DNA of 64,000 nt from Paraburkholderia sp. PGU19 (GTDB taxonomy: Bacteria; Pseudomonadota; Gammaproteobacteria; Burkholderiales; Burkholderiaceae), in contig NZ_AP023181.1 of NCBI RefSeq assembly GCF_013426915.1, forward strand, positions 186,001 to 250,000, given 5' to 3'. Made by a program: the position numbers and the translations under genes. A model generated the notes under the pieces. It saw only the letters and a list, made by a program, of their open reading frames with translations. It searched no databases and was not told the DNA's origin. Position 1 is the stretch's first letter; every line of letters starts with the position of its first letter. Below, in pieces: positions 35,135 through 44,115 of the stretch.

Positions 35135-35440
35135 TTAAACGTGATTCACCCAATAAATCGAATGGGTCGTCAGTCTTTTCGCGCCCGTTAAGGTGTCGGC
35201 GAGAATCATGTCGAGTGAGTTCCTCGGCGTCGCACCACCACGCAGGAGCGGCCGGAATGCGGTGTCGCCGCGCTGCACCGGCACGCCGGTAAGGCCGCAA
35301 ATTCCGGCGGTGCGGGCTAAGCCGGCCGCCACGTCTGATCCTCGTACCGGCCGAGCGTCGAATCACTCCGCGAAACCAGGATCGTGCAGGTTGGCTGCCA
35401 CTCGATGCGTCGGATGGACGAGGCATTGGCCATCGAGTGC
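35135..35440 (-). pseudogene. DUF3331-like protein fragment
   Basis: Two minus-strand frames join across a shift near 35325: TILVSRSDSTLGRYEDQTWR, then GICGLTGVPVQRGDTAFRP and NSLDMILADTL. This order (Trp-rich strand, Cys-containing turn with Gly-Asp, then MIL helix) fits DUF3331 proteins of Burkholderiaceae. The 5' region is unclear. The family assignment is from memory of its motifs and should be checked. Confidence 0.45.
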
Positions 35441-35559
35441 GTTATCGGGCTGCAGCGTTCGCGCGTCCCATGAACTGCGGGGTTTCGGTTCGGAAGCGGT
35501 GCAAATCGAATATGACCGTGCAACCCGCTGACGATCTGGAGCCATGGATCGATTCTGTT

Positions 35560-36014
35560 CATTTCCAATCTCTCTCTACGATACGGCGGGATCAGTTCCG
35601 CTATTAGGCGCTCGGCCTCGGCTTGATTGCGAATCTTCGTGAATCCCTTCAGCAGGCCGCGCCGCCTTGGTGAGCGGTTACGCGATCGCGTCAGCGCATG
35701 CATAGCGAAGCCTGCTTCGCGGGCACGCGTTGCCAGAAGGGTGTCGTCGGGATCTTCACGCACGCCGATCAGAAGGTGCGTGCCGCCGTTCAGCAGGCGA
35801 ACGATAAGGCCATTCGCCGCGTAGGGCGCAAGCGCCTGCGCCAACATTGCGCGCCGGCGCGGTAGAGCTTCCGCATCCGCTTGATGTGGCGGGAGAAGTG
35901 TTCCTCCGTGATGAACTCCGCCACAGCGATTTGCATCAGCTCCGGACATCCGCCATGCACCTTATGCCTGGAAGCCCGATCAAACGACGACACTAGGCTT
36001 TGCGGGACGACCAT
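35560..36014 (-). pseudogene. MocR/GntR-type regulator C-terminal fragment, frameshifted
   Basis: The minus strand reads QIAVAEFITEEHFSRHIKRMRKLYR in one frame, then RRAMLAQALAPYAANGLIVR, GGTHLLIGVREDPDD and AGFAMHALT in another, with the shift near 35860. This is the end of the aminotransferase-like domain of MocR/PdxR regulators. The N-terminal winged helix and most of the PLP domain, including the PLP lysine, are absent. Confidence 0.65.
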
Positions 36015-36194
36015 GTGCACCCTGTTGCCTCACAGGCAGCAATTGCGGCGTCGGGCATCGCCGCATGCGCCACGCGCAAGCGTCCCCGACTCGATGCCGC
36101 CTCAACCTGCGGTGCTCTTTCGATCGCCCGACACAACGCTCTTCGCTCGCGGCTTTACCCATTCGTGCGTGAAGCCATCTGAGGGTCGGCCGGG

Positions 36195-36556
36195 AGAAAC
36201 TGATCGGGGCTTCCGGCGTTCCTACACCATGCACCGATGGCAACGTAGTGCGGCTTTCGCCCGGCCTGTTCCAGCCCATCGCTGCCGACGACGTGGCCGC
36301 CAGCGTTGCCGACGTTGCGCTCGCGGCGCCGCGCGATGGCATCGTCGAGATCGCCGGCCCGGACCGCGCGCCGTTCAATGAAATCGTCGCCCGCTACCGG
36401 AAGGCGGTCGGCGATCCGCGTGAGGTCGTGGGTAACCCTGAGGCCAGATACTTCGGCGGCCGCGTCGAAGAACATTCGTTCGTCCCGTTGGGCGAGGCGC
36501 GCCTCGGCCGCATCGGTCTCGACGAATGGCTGCGCCGTTCCAGGGCCGGTGCCTGA
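36195..36556 (+). pseudogene. NmrA-like reductase fragment, copy of the 28459 gene
   Basis: From about 36248 the translation LSPGLFQPIAADDVAASVAD to DEWLRRSRAGA matches the C-terminal 100 residues of the intact gene almost residue for residue. Just upstream REKLIGASGVP corresponds to EKLIEGSGIP, but the roughly 25 residues between the two blocks are deleted and shifted. The N-terminal nucleotide-binding domain is gone. The IS701 element inserted 31 bases after its stop. Confidence 0.75.
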
Positions 36557-36590
36557 TTCCGCAACGCACCGTATTGCGATGGCCCACTAG

Positions 36591-38091
36591 TACTACTGTG
36601 TCATATAAATAATTGCGCGCTCGATTGCTGTACTAGGGAGCGAGCCATCGTTGCATGAGCCTTAGTCCAAGCAGGATGCGCAACGTGGTAATGGAATCAG
36701 GAACGTGGCGTTGAGCGCGCTGGACTGCCCCGGGGGATGTAATCCGAGGGAAGGGCAGGCAGCGCCCGTTCAAGGAAGTTTTTTTTATCGCGTCCACCTG
36801 ATTGCATTCGCAGTCGCTGAGCCATCAGAAACCCATACGCAGCGATACTCAATGTGGCGTGGTGGTGAAAGCCACGCCAGCCTCGCCCTTCATAATGACC
36901 GAGCCCGAACTCCTGTTTCAGGTCCTGATAGTCGCGCTCGATGCGCCAGCGCATCTTGGTCACGAACACAAGCTGCTCAAGTGTCGCCTCCTCGGGGGCA
37001 GTAGCGAGAAAGTATTTGAGCGGCTCCGTATCGCCATCAGGCCATTCAATAAGCAGCCATTCTTCGTCGCGAACCGTACTTCGCCAATAGTCGTGATGTG
37101 CGGGACGAACCCGTACGGCGGCAAAGCGTGAGGAAAGTGCTGCGTTGCTACCTTCCCGCCAGGTTACGGTTTGCCAGGCGTTCACGGGTAATTGCATGGC
37201 CAGTTCCTTCACCGCGAGCGGTTTATGGCCGGGCGCACGGCGCAACAACTTCGGTGGCTGACCGCGCCCGCTCCAGGGCTTGGGTGGAAGCGGCTCCGTA
37301 CCTGGCGCCCACACAGAGGTGACCGGCCGGATCCCTACCGCGTACAACAAACCCAGTTCAGTTATGCCCTCCCGGAATGCGGTTTCGTCGCCATACCCAG
37401 CGTCGGCCAGCACGATGCCCGGCGCAACGCCGGATGCTATGGCCTCGCGAAGCTGGGCCAGCGCAATCTGTGGCTTGGTCTGGAAAACTAGTTCGTCGGG
37501 AATGCCAGCGCGACGGGCACGTTCCCGGTCGTCAATCCATTCCTTGGGGATATACAATTGCCAGGCAATCGGCAAACTGCCCCGTTGCGTCGCGATCGAC
37601 AGGCTCACGGCGATCTGGCAGTTATCCTGTTTGCCCAGTTGCCCACAGTATTGTCGCGCTACGCCGACCGAATGCTTGCCCTTCTTCGGGAAGCCCGTAT
37701 CGTCAATAATCCAGTAATAGCCAGCCTCTTCAGCAGCGTGCAGGCCTAACGCGGGCATCACCCATTCGCGTACCCGCTGCAGGACCGCCCGGTCAGACCA
37801 TTCTGCCTTGGCCACAAAATGGTGAAGTGACTGGTGTTTCGCACTCGCGTGAAGTGGGTCAATATGCGCGGCCATCGGCTCGACGCTCTTGCGTGACAAC
37901 GGCATTACCAAGCCCGAACAGTAACCCTTGAGGCCGGCATGGCGATCGGCGTGCCCTAACGCCAGCGCCAGATGATTCAGATACGCGTCAAATTCGTCGA
38001 CATCTTCTCTCATCGCGATCGCCCGAAGTCTGTATTATTCAATACTACCAGGTATCGCTTCACTGCAAATAGATTTTGTGACACAGTGAGA
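36591..38091 (-). mobile_element. IS701-family insertion sequence, complete
   Basis: The element is about 1501 bp, with related ends: left TACTACTGTGTCATATAAAT and, on the other strand from the right, TCTCACTGTGTCACAAAATC, sharing ACTGTGTCA. It is flanked by CTAG at 36587-36590 and 38092-38095. IS701 elements duplicate a 4-bp YTAR target, so these are convincing target duplications. It encodes one transposase on the minus strand. Confidence 0.88.
36697..38013 (-). CDS. IS701-family transposase
   Basis: A 438-residue DDE transposase of the IS4 superfamily. YYWIIDDTGFPKKGKHSVGVARQYCGQLGKQ carries the first Asp, GIVLADAGYGDE the second, and the YREK-like signature region reads WRIERDYQDLKQEFGLGHYEGRGW with the catalytic Glu. 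The C-terminus extends into the right end of the element. The open reading frame is uninterrupted, so the copy may be active. Confidence 0.92.
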   Translation of the reverse strand: MREDVDEFDAYLNHLALALGHADRHAGLKGYCSGLVMPLSRKSVEPMAAHIDPLHASAKHQSLHHFVAKAEWSDRAVLQRVREWVMPALGLHAAEEAGYYWIIDDTGFPKKGKHSVGVARQYCGQLGKQDNCQIAVSLSIATQRGSLPIAWQLYIPKEWIDDRERARRAGIPDELVFQTKPQIALAQLREAIASGVAPGIVLADAGYGDETAFREGITELGLLYAVGIRPVTSVWAPGTEPLPPKPWSGRGQPPKLLRRAPGHKPLAVKELAMQLPVNAWQTVTWREGSNAALSSRFAAVRVRPAHHDYWRSTVRDEEWLLIEWPDGDTEPLKYFLATAPEEATLEQLVFVTKMRWRIERDYQDLKQEFGLGHYEGRGWRGFHHHATLSIAAYGFLMAQRLRMQSGGRDKKNFLERALPALPSDYIPRGSPARSTPRS

Positions 38092-38290
38092 CTAGTGATA
38101 GCGTGACCGCAGCGCGGCCCGATGGGCCGCGCATCATTTCGCCGAAGCTTCGTGAAGCAGTCCCGTGAAGCAATATAGGCAGCAGCATTGCAACAACATA
38201 AATCTGCAATTGAGCTTCACTCTGCGGGCCACTCCTTGTCGTCATTTCGTGCGGGTTGGCAAGTCAAGTCAGCCCTTCCCGTTATCCAAT

Positions 38291-38509
38291 CTATGCCCCT
38301 TGAAACTGCAAGTGCATGAACTGTCGCGGATACGCCTTCTTCATCTTGCGTAACCACTCCTCACTGCGCCGTTTGTGCAGTCGCAGTGTCTTGTACTTGC
38401 GCTGGGCCCAGCGCACGAGCTTGCAGTCTCGATACCGACTGAGGTTGTGCATGGCCGTCCGATAGAAGGTCCCGTAATAGTTCCACCAGCCGCAGATTGC
38501 GGATTGCAT
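38291..38509 (-). pseudogene. group II intron maturase, C-terminal fragment
   Basis: The minus strand encodes AICGWWNYYGTFYRTAMHNL, then WAQRKYKTLRLHKRRSEEWL, the DNA-binding/maturase end of bacterial group II intron proteins. The reverse transcriptase part is missing on this strand. An RT piece of similar type lies just to the right in the opposite orientation. Confidence 0.7.
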
Positions 38510-38597
38510 TGTTCAGCAAGATCGATCAGTGACATCGACGATAGATAGGGCAGCCACCACCGCACCGTCTGTCTCATCCTTTTCAGGGCGGTAACGC

Positions 38598-38769
38598 ATT
38601 GAGTTTGACACCAAGGCGGCGTTCGACCCGATCATGGGCTCGGCTGTACGCAGGCACATCAAGGCGGACTGGATCCTACTGTATATCGAGCGGTGGCTGA
38701 CTGCGCCGTTCGAGACTGCGGACAGGACGAGGCTGCCACGCGCGGGGTGGTCAGCCCGATCTGCTGCCA
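38598..38769 (+). pseudogene. group II intron reverse transcriptase fragment
   Basis: The plus-strand translation IEFDTKAAFDPIMGSAVRRH followed by ADWILLYIERWLTAPFETA matches RT motif 3 and the following helices. A frameshifted continuation gives ATRGVVSPIC, a degraded form of the QGGVVSPLL motif 4. It is inverted with respect to the maturase fragment at 38291-38509, so rearrangement followed insertion. Confidence 0.6.
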
Positions 38770-39132
38770 TTGACTTGGGTAGAGCGATGGCAAGAGATTG
38801 ACCCGCGCCGTTGTATCTCACAGGCTTGCAGCCCTCAGACCACTTCCGCGTCTTCTGCTCTTCTGCGGTACGGCGCCGGACATCTGGCATCTCCACCCTC
38901 GCCAGGTAGCCGAGGCCGAGTCCCCGAGTTCAGGCCGCCGCCCCGCGGACCCCAAACGAAAGTGGCCCACCACATAAAGCAACAACTGGCACATTACACA
39001 TGAGCCTTTTGGCCGCAATATCTGTGTCGACTTGAAAAAGCCGGTCGGAAGATCGATCTACAGTCCGTTGCGAAGTCGGGCTCTGCACATGACGCTAAAG
39101 CAGTTTTTCTGCCGATTTTTTCCGCAATTTTT
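38770..39132. other. intergenic region, no gene seen
   Basis: About 360 bases between the RT fragment and the palindrome. Short reading frames on both strands have no recognisable motif, and the composition becomes AT-rich towards 39130. It probably holds debris from the intron and the promoter of the broken hydrolase gene. Confidence 0.3.
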
Positions 39133-39156
39133 AAATAGCTGACTGGTCAGCTATTT
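39133..39156. promoter_or_regulatory. perfect palindrome, TetR-type operator candidate
   Basis: AAATAGCTGAC, a 2-base centre TG, then GTCAGCTATTT: perfect 11-base arms. It lies 72 bases upstream of the ATG (39228) of the broken hydrolase gene. Length and symmetry are typical of TetR-family operators, and an intact TetR gene lies at 41192. A related core ACTGACCAGTCA is at 43936-43947. Confidence 0.55.
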
Positions 39157-39227
39157 TCGGGGTAAGCGTAACCGAATGAGGCAGGCGGTCCGATTTTCGA
39201 CGAAGTGTTCACAGAAGGAGCGGCATC

Positions 39228-39764
39228 ATGTCGACAAAGGAAGGGCTCGCGGGCATCCCACGCGACGCAACATATTGATTGGCGGCGACGCCGCCGCTGG
39301 CGGACTGGCAGCTTCGCGGCTCCCCGGCACTGCTCAGGCGCGCAGCGGCCGCTTCGTCGGGCGTCTCGAAGTCTCGCGGCCAGCAGTCGGGCAGCTACAT
39401 CGCAGCGAACCACGGGACGCAGCTTTACTACAAGGACTGGAGCACTGGCCGTCCCGTCGTGTTCTGTCATGGCTGGCCGTTGAGCTCCGATGGCCGAGAA
39501 TCGCAGATGATGCCGGTGACGTCAAACGGTTTTCGCGCCATCGCCCACGGCCACCGGGGCTACGGCCGCTCAAGCCAACCGTGGAGCGACAATGAAATGG
39601 ATACCTATGCCGACGATCTGGCGACCATGTTCGACACCCTCGGTCGGCGGGACGCCATCCTGTGCGTGGAATCGCATCTCCGTGATCTTCGTGGACAGGG
39701 CTGCAAGGTTGAAGTGGTGCGCGAACCAGTGGCCGTTCCGAAGTCGCCCGAAGGCGATGGCTAA
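39228..39764 (+). pseudogene. alpha/beta hydrolase (chloroperoxidase-like), multiply frameshifted
   Basis: ATG 39228 has AGGAG at 39216-39220. The twin-arginine leader ([18 protein letters not shown]) sits in a different frame from the start, and the body ([75 protein letters not shown]) in a third. The sequence ends before the nucleophile elbow, so no Ser-Asp-His triad can form. It is a homologue of the remnant at 34733-35110. Confidence 0.75.
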
Positions 39765-39889
39765 CACGCAGCGCTGGTCAACTTGCGCTATTTCGCGAAC
39801 GCGATCTGGACCATCGAGGATATGGTCAGGCAGCTCTCGTCAGCACTGACGCCTTGTCTTAGAAAAATCGTGTTTTCAAGGGAGCAACA

Positions 39890-40906
39890 ATGCACAATCA
39901 TTACTTCCCCTCAGCGGAAGAAGTTACGGATACGCTGTCAGCAGGATACGCGACGAATTACACCGCAGTTATCACCTTCATCGTGGTTGCAAAGGAAGAG
40001 AGCTTCGCCAAGGCGGGTGATCGTCTCGGGATCGGAAGATCATCTGTCAGTCGAAACATACAGAAACTCGAACAACAACTCAGAACCAAACTTTTTTCAC
40101 GTACCACTAGAAGCGTTGGTCTCACTACAGAAGGAGAGCTTTTCTACGAATCTTGCAAACCCGGGATCGATCGCATTTTGGACGCGATTGAACGGATGCG
40201 CGACCTGCGCGCTGGCCCACCTCGCGGACTATTACGGATAAGCTCGACAGTCGGTTTTGGCCGAAAGGTCGTCGCACCGCTGCTGACGAAGTTTCGAGGC
40301 CTGTATCCTGACGTATCGATCGACTTGATGCTCCACGACGCCGCTGCCAACTTTACTAGCGATGGCGTCGACATCGCTTTCCGAAATGGGAGAGTGGACG
40401 ATAGTCAGATCATCGCTCGACGCATCATCCCAATGCACATGATCGCTTGCGCCTCTCCCAAATATGCTCTGGAGAATGGGTTGCCCATGAATGTCGAGGA
40501 GCTGTCACAGCATCGCGCGGTCAACTTCCGCTTTTCGTCAGGCAGGATATATCAGTGGGAGTTCAAAGTGGACGGTCAATTAATCAAGTACGCCCCCACG
40601 GCACACTTGACCTTTAACGACGCAGATCTTGTGCTCAATGCCGTCCTCGACGGACAAGGCATTGCACAGATGGCTGGGTATCAGGTTTTCGATCACATCG
40701 CAAAGGGAAAACTGGTTCCCTGCTTGCTGCATTATGCTCCCGATGACCAAAACCATTTCCTGTGCTACTTGAGCAAACAGCACATGCCGTCCCGGATGCG
40801 ACTCTTTATCGACTTTACGATCGACCAGATAAGGATGCTCAATCTTCAGTGTGCAGTGGACGCAATGCCTCCGCCAGCCCTTCCGGGGGTGCACGGTGAA
40901 ACCTAA
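39890..40906 (+). CDS. LysR-family transcriptional regulator, paralogue of the 31029 gene
   Basis: A 338-residue LysR protein with a 28-residue extension before the winged helix (VITFIVVAKEESFAKAGDRLGIGRSSVSRNIQKLEQQLRTKLF). The effector domain again starts GLLRISSTVGFGRKVVAPLL, identical to the gene at 31029 over that motif, and the two align end to end. Its codon use and the AT content of the surrounding sequence differ somewhat from the neighbours. Target genes are not evident; the broken hydrolase lies upstream on the same strand. Confidence 0.88.
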   Translation: MHNHYFPSAEEVTDTLSAGYATNYTAVITFIVVAKEESFAKAGDRLGIGRSSVSRNIQKLEQQLRTKLFSRTTRSVGLTTEGELFYESCKPGIDRILDAIERMRDLRAGPPRGLLRISSTVGFGRKVVAPLLTKFRGLYPDVSIDLMLHDAAANFTSDGVDIAFRNGRVDDSQIIARRIIPMHMIACASPKYALENGLPMNVEELSQHRAVNFRFSSGRIYQWEFKVDGQLIKYAPTAHLTFNDADLVLNAVLDGQGIAQMAGYQVFDHIAKGKLVPCLLHYAPDDQNHFLCYLSKQHMPSRMRLFIDFTIDQIRMLNLQCAVDAMPPPALPGVHGET

Positions 40907-41191
40907 TCTGTCTGCTGGACGGCGCCAATCAAGTTGGCACGACCGGCCGTGCTGCTTGACGCTTTCCGGTCTGCTTTCACCGCGGTGATTAGTCTGCCCA
41001 CTCGTGTCGCCTGTGGCGGAAGTTCTGGGTTTCTAGATTGACGAGGCACGGCTAGCGGTATGGTCTCCGAAGGTATTTATCCGGATATGTGCAGGGCGTG
41101 CGCCCATCACGGCACCAGCAACTTTCGACATGTCAATCTGCGGCCGCTCGTACCCGGGCTTATCTTTCTCTTGAAACGTGGGAGTTATGTC

Positions 41192-41782
41192 ATGCCAAGA
41201 CCTACCAACCCGGAAGTCCGCTCGCGCCTTCTATCGCGCGGTGGCGAAGTGGTATATGAGCGCGGTTTCAACGGTTGTGGTGTGCAGGACATCACAACCG
41301 CAGCCGGCGTACCGAAGGGGTCTTTTTACAATTACTTCGAGAGCAAGGAAGCATTTGCTTGCGAAATTCTAGAAGAATATTGGCTTTCGATTACAACTCG
41401 GATTGCACCGGTACTATATGAAGCGCGCATCAAGCCGCTCAAACGAATTGCGCGCTTCTTCAAGGACCTTTCCGAGGATCATGCCATACGAAACTTCAGC
41501 TATGGGTGTTTAATCGGAAACATATCTCTTGAATTATCCAACGGCAGTGAGGACACGCGGTTAAGGCTTGCAAACTTGTTGACGCGCTGGGAACGAGCGC
41601 TAGCCGAATGTTTGAGTGAAGCACAGGAGCGAGGTGAACTGTCCGTAGGACGGAATACCGGCGAACTTGCAGCGATTCTAGTAGAGGCCTACGAGGGGGC
41701 AGTTATGCGCAGTAAGGTCGAACAGAGTGGTGCGACCTTTGATCGGTTTGACGCCGTTGTGCTGCCGCGATTACTGGCGTAA
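41192..41782 (+). CDS. TetR/AcrR-family transcriptional regulator
   Basis: A 196-residue TetR protein read from ATG 41192 with GGGAG at 41180-41184. The helix-turn-helix is SRGGEVVYERGFNGCGVQDI followed by VPKGSFYNYFESKEAF. The ligand-binding half is helical and resembles the AcuR-like group (CLIGNISLELS, RWERALAECLSEAQERGEL). The palindrome at 39133-39156 is a candidate binding site. A group II intron remnant begins about 70 bases after its stop. Confidence 0.88.
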   Translation: MPRPTNPEVRSRLLSRGGEVVYERGFNGCGVQDITTAAGVPKGSFYNYFESKEAFACEILEEYWLSITTRIAPVLYEARIKPLKRIARFFKDLSEDHAIRNFSYGCLIGNISLELSNGSEDTRLRLANLLTRWERALAECLSEAQERGELSVGRNTGELAAILVEAYEGAVMRSKVEQSGATFDRFDAVVLPRLLA

Positions 41783-41852
41783 ATTTTTTCTCTCAGTAAT
41801 GAAAGAATCATACGTTGAAGGCCTAGCTAGCCACGGCGGCCCCGAGTCATGC

Positions 41853-43140
41853 GTGTGTATCCGCGAGGCTGCAGGCGAAGCGTTGATAGGGGTACGCGCG
41901 GGCCGGGTATTGAGCCGCGTAATAGAGCCTCGAGGCTTGCTGCCGCATTGGGGAGGCAGTAGCGGACCCCGCGCGGTCAGAGACCCTGTGCACGTGCGGA
42001 AACACTTTGCTCGGGCACCGGGAAATCCCGCGCTCTACTGGACCCCGCTGGGAAGCGCTGGGTGCAGTGCGCATCGTGAAGCCTGAGGGCGTACGACGAT
42101 GAGTCATGGGCGCGGGAAGTGCGTAATACTTGGGAAGCTGCCGAACAAGGCTGCGGGTGAAACTCCTGCGGCGGCGGAGGGGGTGGAGGGGAGGCGGCAG
42201 GCCAAGGGAAATGCAGTCGCGGCGCGCATGTCCCGCAGTTCGGGGCGGGAATATGGCATGGGAACGGCGCTCGACGGCATACGACAGACGGCCAAAGGCC
42301 GACCGGGTGCGAAGTTCACCAACCTGATGCATCACATCTACGCGGTCGACCGCCTGCGGGCAGCCTACTATGCGCTTAAGCGCAAGGCTGCTGCCGGCGT
42401 GGACGGCGAGACATGGCAGTCGTACGGGCTGGACCTCGAGGCGCGGCTTCTGGACCTGTCCGCCCGGCTGGCCGGAGGGGCTTACCGGCCCCAGCCTGTC
42501 AGACGCGCGTACATCGACAAGGCAGACGGCAGCAAGCGCGCGCTGGGCGTACCGGCACTGGAAGACAAGGTCGTCCAGCTTGCTATGGTCGAGGTACATA
42601 ACGCGATTTATGAACAGAATTTCGTCGGGTTCAGCTACGGCTTCCGTCCCGGCAAAAGCGCGCACAACGCGCTCGACGCTGTGAGCGTGGGGGTGGGACA
42701 GCGGAAGGTGAACTAGATACTCGATGCGGACATCAGCAAGTTCTACGACACGATCGAACACGACTGGCTGATCAGATTCATCGAGCACCGGGTGGCGGAC
42801 ACACGGGTCGTGCGGCTCATCAAGAAGTGGCTGCATGCCGGTGTGCTGGAGTACGGCAGGTTGGCGCAGAGTGAAATCGGTACCGTTCAGGGCGGCAGCA
42901 TCTCGCCGCTGCTGTTGAACATCTACCTTCATTGTGCGTTCGACCTGTGGGTGAAGCAGTGGCGTGCGCGGCACGCTGAAGGCGACATGATTGTGGTGCG
43001 TTATGCCGACGATTGGGTCGCTGGGTTCCAGTACGTACGGGACGCGGATCGCTTCCAGCGCGAAGTGACCGAACGGCTGGCCCGCTTCGGCTTGAAGCTG
43101 CGCGAGAGCAAGACGCGGCTGATCGAGTTTGGGCGCTTTG
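41853..43140 (+). mobile_element. group II intron, 3'-truncated
   Basis: A structured GC-rich leader of about 250 bases precedes a reverse transcriptase frame. GTGTG at 41853-41857 fits the GUGYG start of bacterial group II introns. The 3' domains V and VI are missing because the RT frame runs straight into an IS3 transposase fragment at about 43138. The 5' boundary is tentative. Confidence 0.55.
42099..43140 (+). pseudogene. group II intron reverse transcriptase with internal stop, truncated
   Basis: The frame encodes RT motifs in order: ALKRKAAAGVDGETWQSYG, SKRALGVPALEDKVVQLAM, FSYGFRPGKSAHNAL, then a TAG at 42714-42716 where the family has Trp (VNW), and in the same frame LDADISKFYDTIEH, GTVQGGSISPLLLNIYLH and the catalytic VVRYADDWVAGF. 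The C-terminal maturase part is replaced by other DNA. One base change would restore the frame up to the truncation. Confidence 0.8.
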
Positions 43141-43663
43141 CGAAGTTCTCCGGGACCTTTGCGCACGCGAATCGATACAGCCCGATCAGGTGATTCTGCA
43201 TTCGGAGAACGGCGGCCCGATGAAAGGCGCGACGATGCTCGCCACCCTCCGAGCGCTGGGTGTCATGCCATCGTTGAGTCGTCCAGGCGTAAGCAACGAC
43301 ACCCCTTACTCCGAGTCACTGTTCAAAACCCTGAAGTACCGGCCCGCTTACCCGCTCAAGGCGTTCGACACCCTGTTTGCCGCACGCGCCTGGGTGGGAG
43401 CACTGGTGCGCTGGTACAACCACGAACATCGTCACAGTGCGATCCGGTTCGTGACGCCGGCGCAGCGCCATGCGAATCTCGATCAGGACATCCTGGATCG
43501 ACGGACCGCGCTCTACGAGAGCGCTAGGCAGCGCAATCAGCTTCGATGGAGATGCCGCACGCGCAACTGGCAACGCATAGATGCCGTTCATCTGAACCCG
43601 GATCGCGTCGACCACCAGGGTGTCGCCCCACAACCACCTAACCAGGAGAGAAAGGCCGCCTGA
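43138..43663 (+). pseudogene. IS3-family transposase (OrfB) C-terminal fragment
   Basis: Reading EVLRDLCARESIQPDQVILH, then HSENGGPMKGATMLATLRAL, SRPGVSNDTPYSESLFKTLKYR and WYNHEHRHSAIRFVTPAQRH. This is the second half of an IS3-type integrase core. The second catalytic Asp (HSDNG) is Glu here, while the Glu of YSESLF is kept. The N-terminal half was lost at the junction with the group II intron. No clear terminal repeat is seen to the right. Confidence 0.78.
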
Positions 43664-43971
43664 AATTTATTCGTTGAGGCGACAACTAGCTTGAAAATTT
43701 CCGCCGCCTCATTTTACATTGACGAACGCGCCAATTTGACAGTGCCTCACAAACATTCGCAATCAGGCAGGGCCGAGCAATTGAGCGGAACTGGTTCGCG
43801 CATTCGATCTACACACTGTAGCCGGCTTCGCCAGGATAAACGATCCAGTTCCGGCTGCGCATGGACGCCGATCTGTTTGTCAATCCCTCGATTGACTTAC
43901 CGTTCCATGTCGAAGCTCACATCCGTCAGCTGTTCACTGACCAGTCATCATCGCAGCACGCCGATTCTGGC
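43664..43971. other. intergenic region with one TetR-like half palindrome
   Basis: About 300 bases without a supported gene. ACTGACCAGTCA at 43936-43947 shares its core with the palindrome at 39133-39156. The rest looks like low-information debris downstream of the bd oxidase operon. Confidence 0.3.
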
Positions 43972-44115
43972 TCATCCGCTCAATCCCGCTGCGCGCATCG
44001 CAAGGTGCAACAGGCTGGCGACGACGCCGAGCGCGGCAACGCTCGCCGTCCAAAGGGCAACGAGCCATGCAAAGCGGGTTCCCCATTCACGCAGGCTGCT
44101 GCGATGCTTTTCCAT
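43972..44115 (-). CDS. DUF2474 small membrane protein of the bd oxidase operon
   Basis: A 47-residue protein from ATG 44115, sharing one base with the stop of the subunit II gene (TGATG). A basic start (MEKHRSSLREWGTRF) precedes one membrane helix (AWLVALWTASVAALGVVASLLHLAM). DUF2474 proteins sit at the end of cyanide-insensitive-type bd oxidase operons and are thought to play the small-subunit role that CydX has in other bd oxidases. Confidence 0.75.
   Translation of the reverse strand: MEKHRSSLREWGTRFAWLVALWTASVAALGVVASLLHLAMRAAGLSG

Noticed and set aside
35193..35531. Plus-strand 112-codon frame in the DUF3331 region
   Set aside because: The minus strand carries a recognisable though shifted domain; the plus frame is its mirror.
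41847..43166. 439-codon minus-strand frame over the group II intron
   Set aside because: The plus strand carries ordered RT motifs including YADD; the antisense frame has no recognisable domain.
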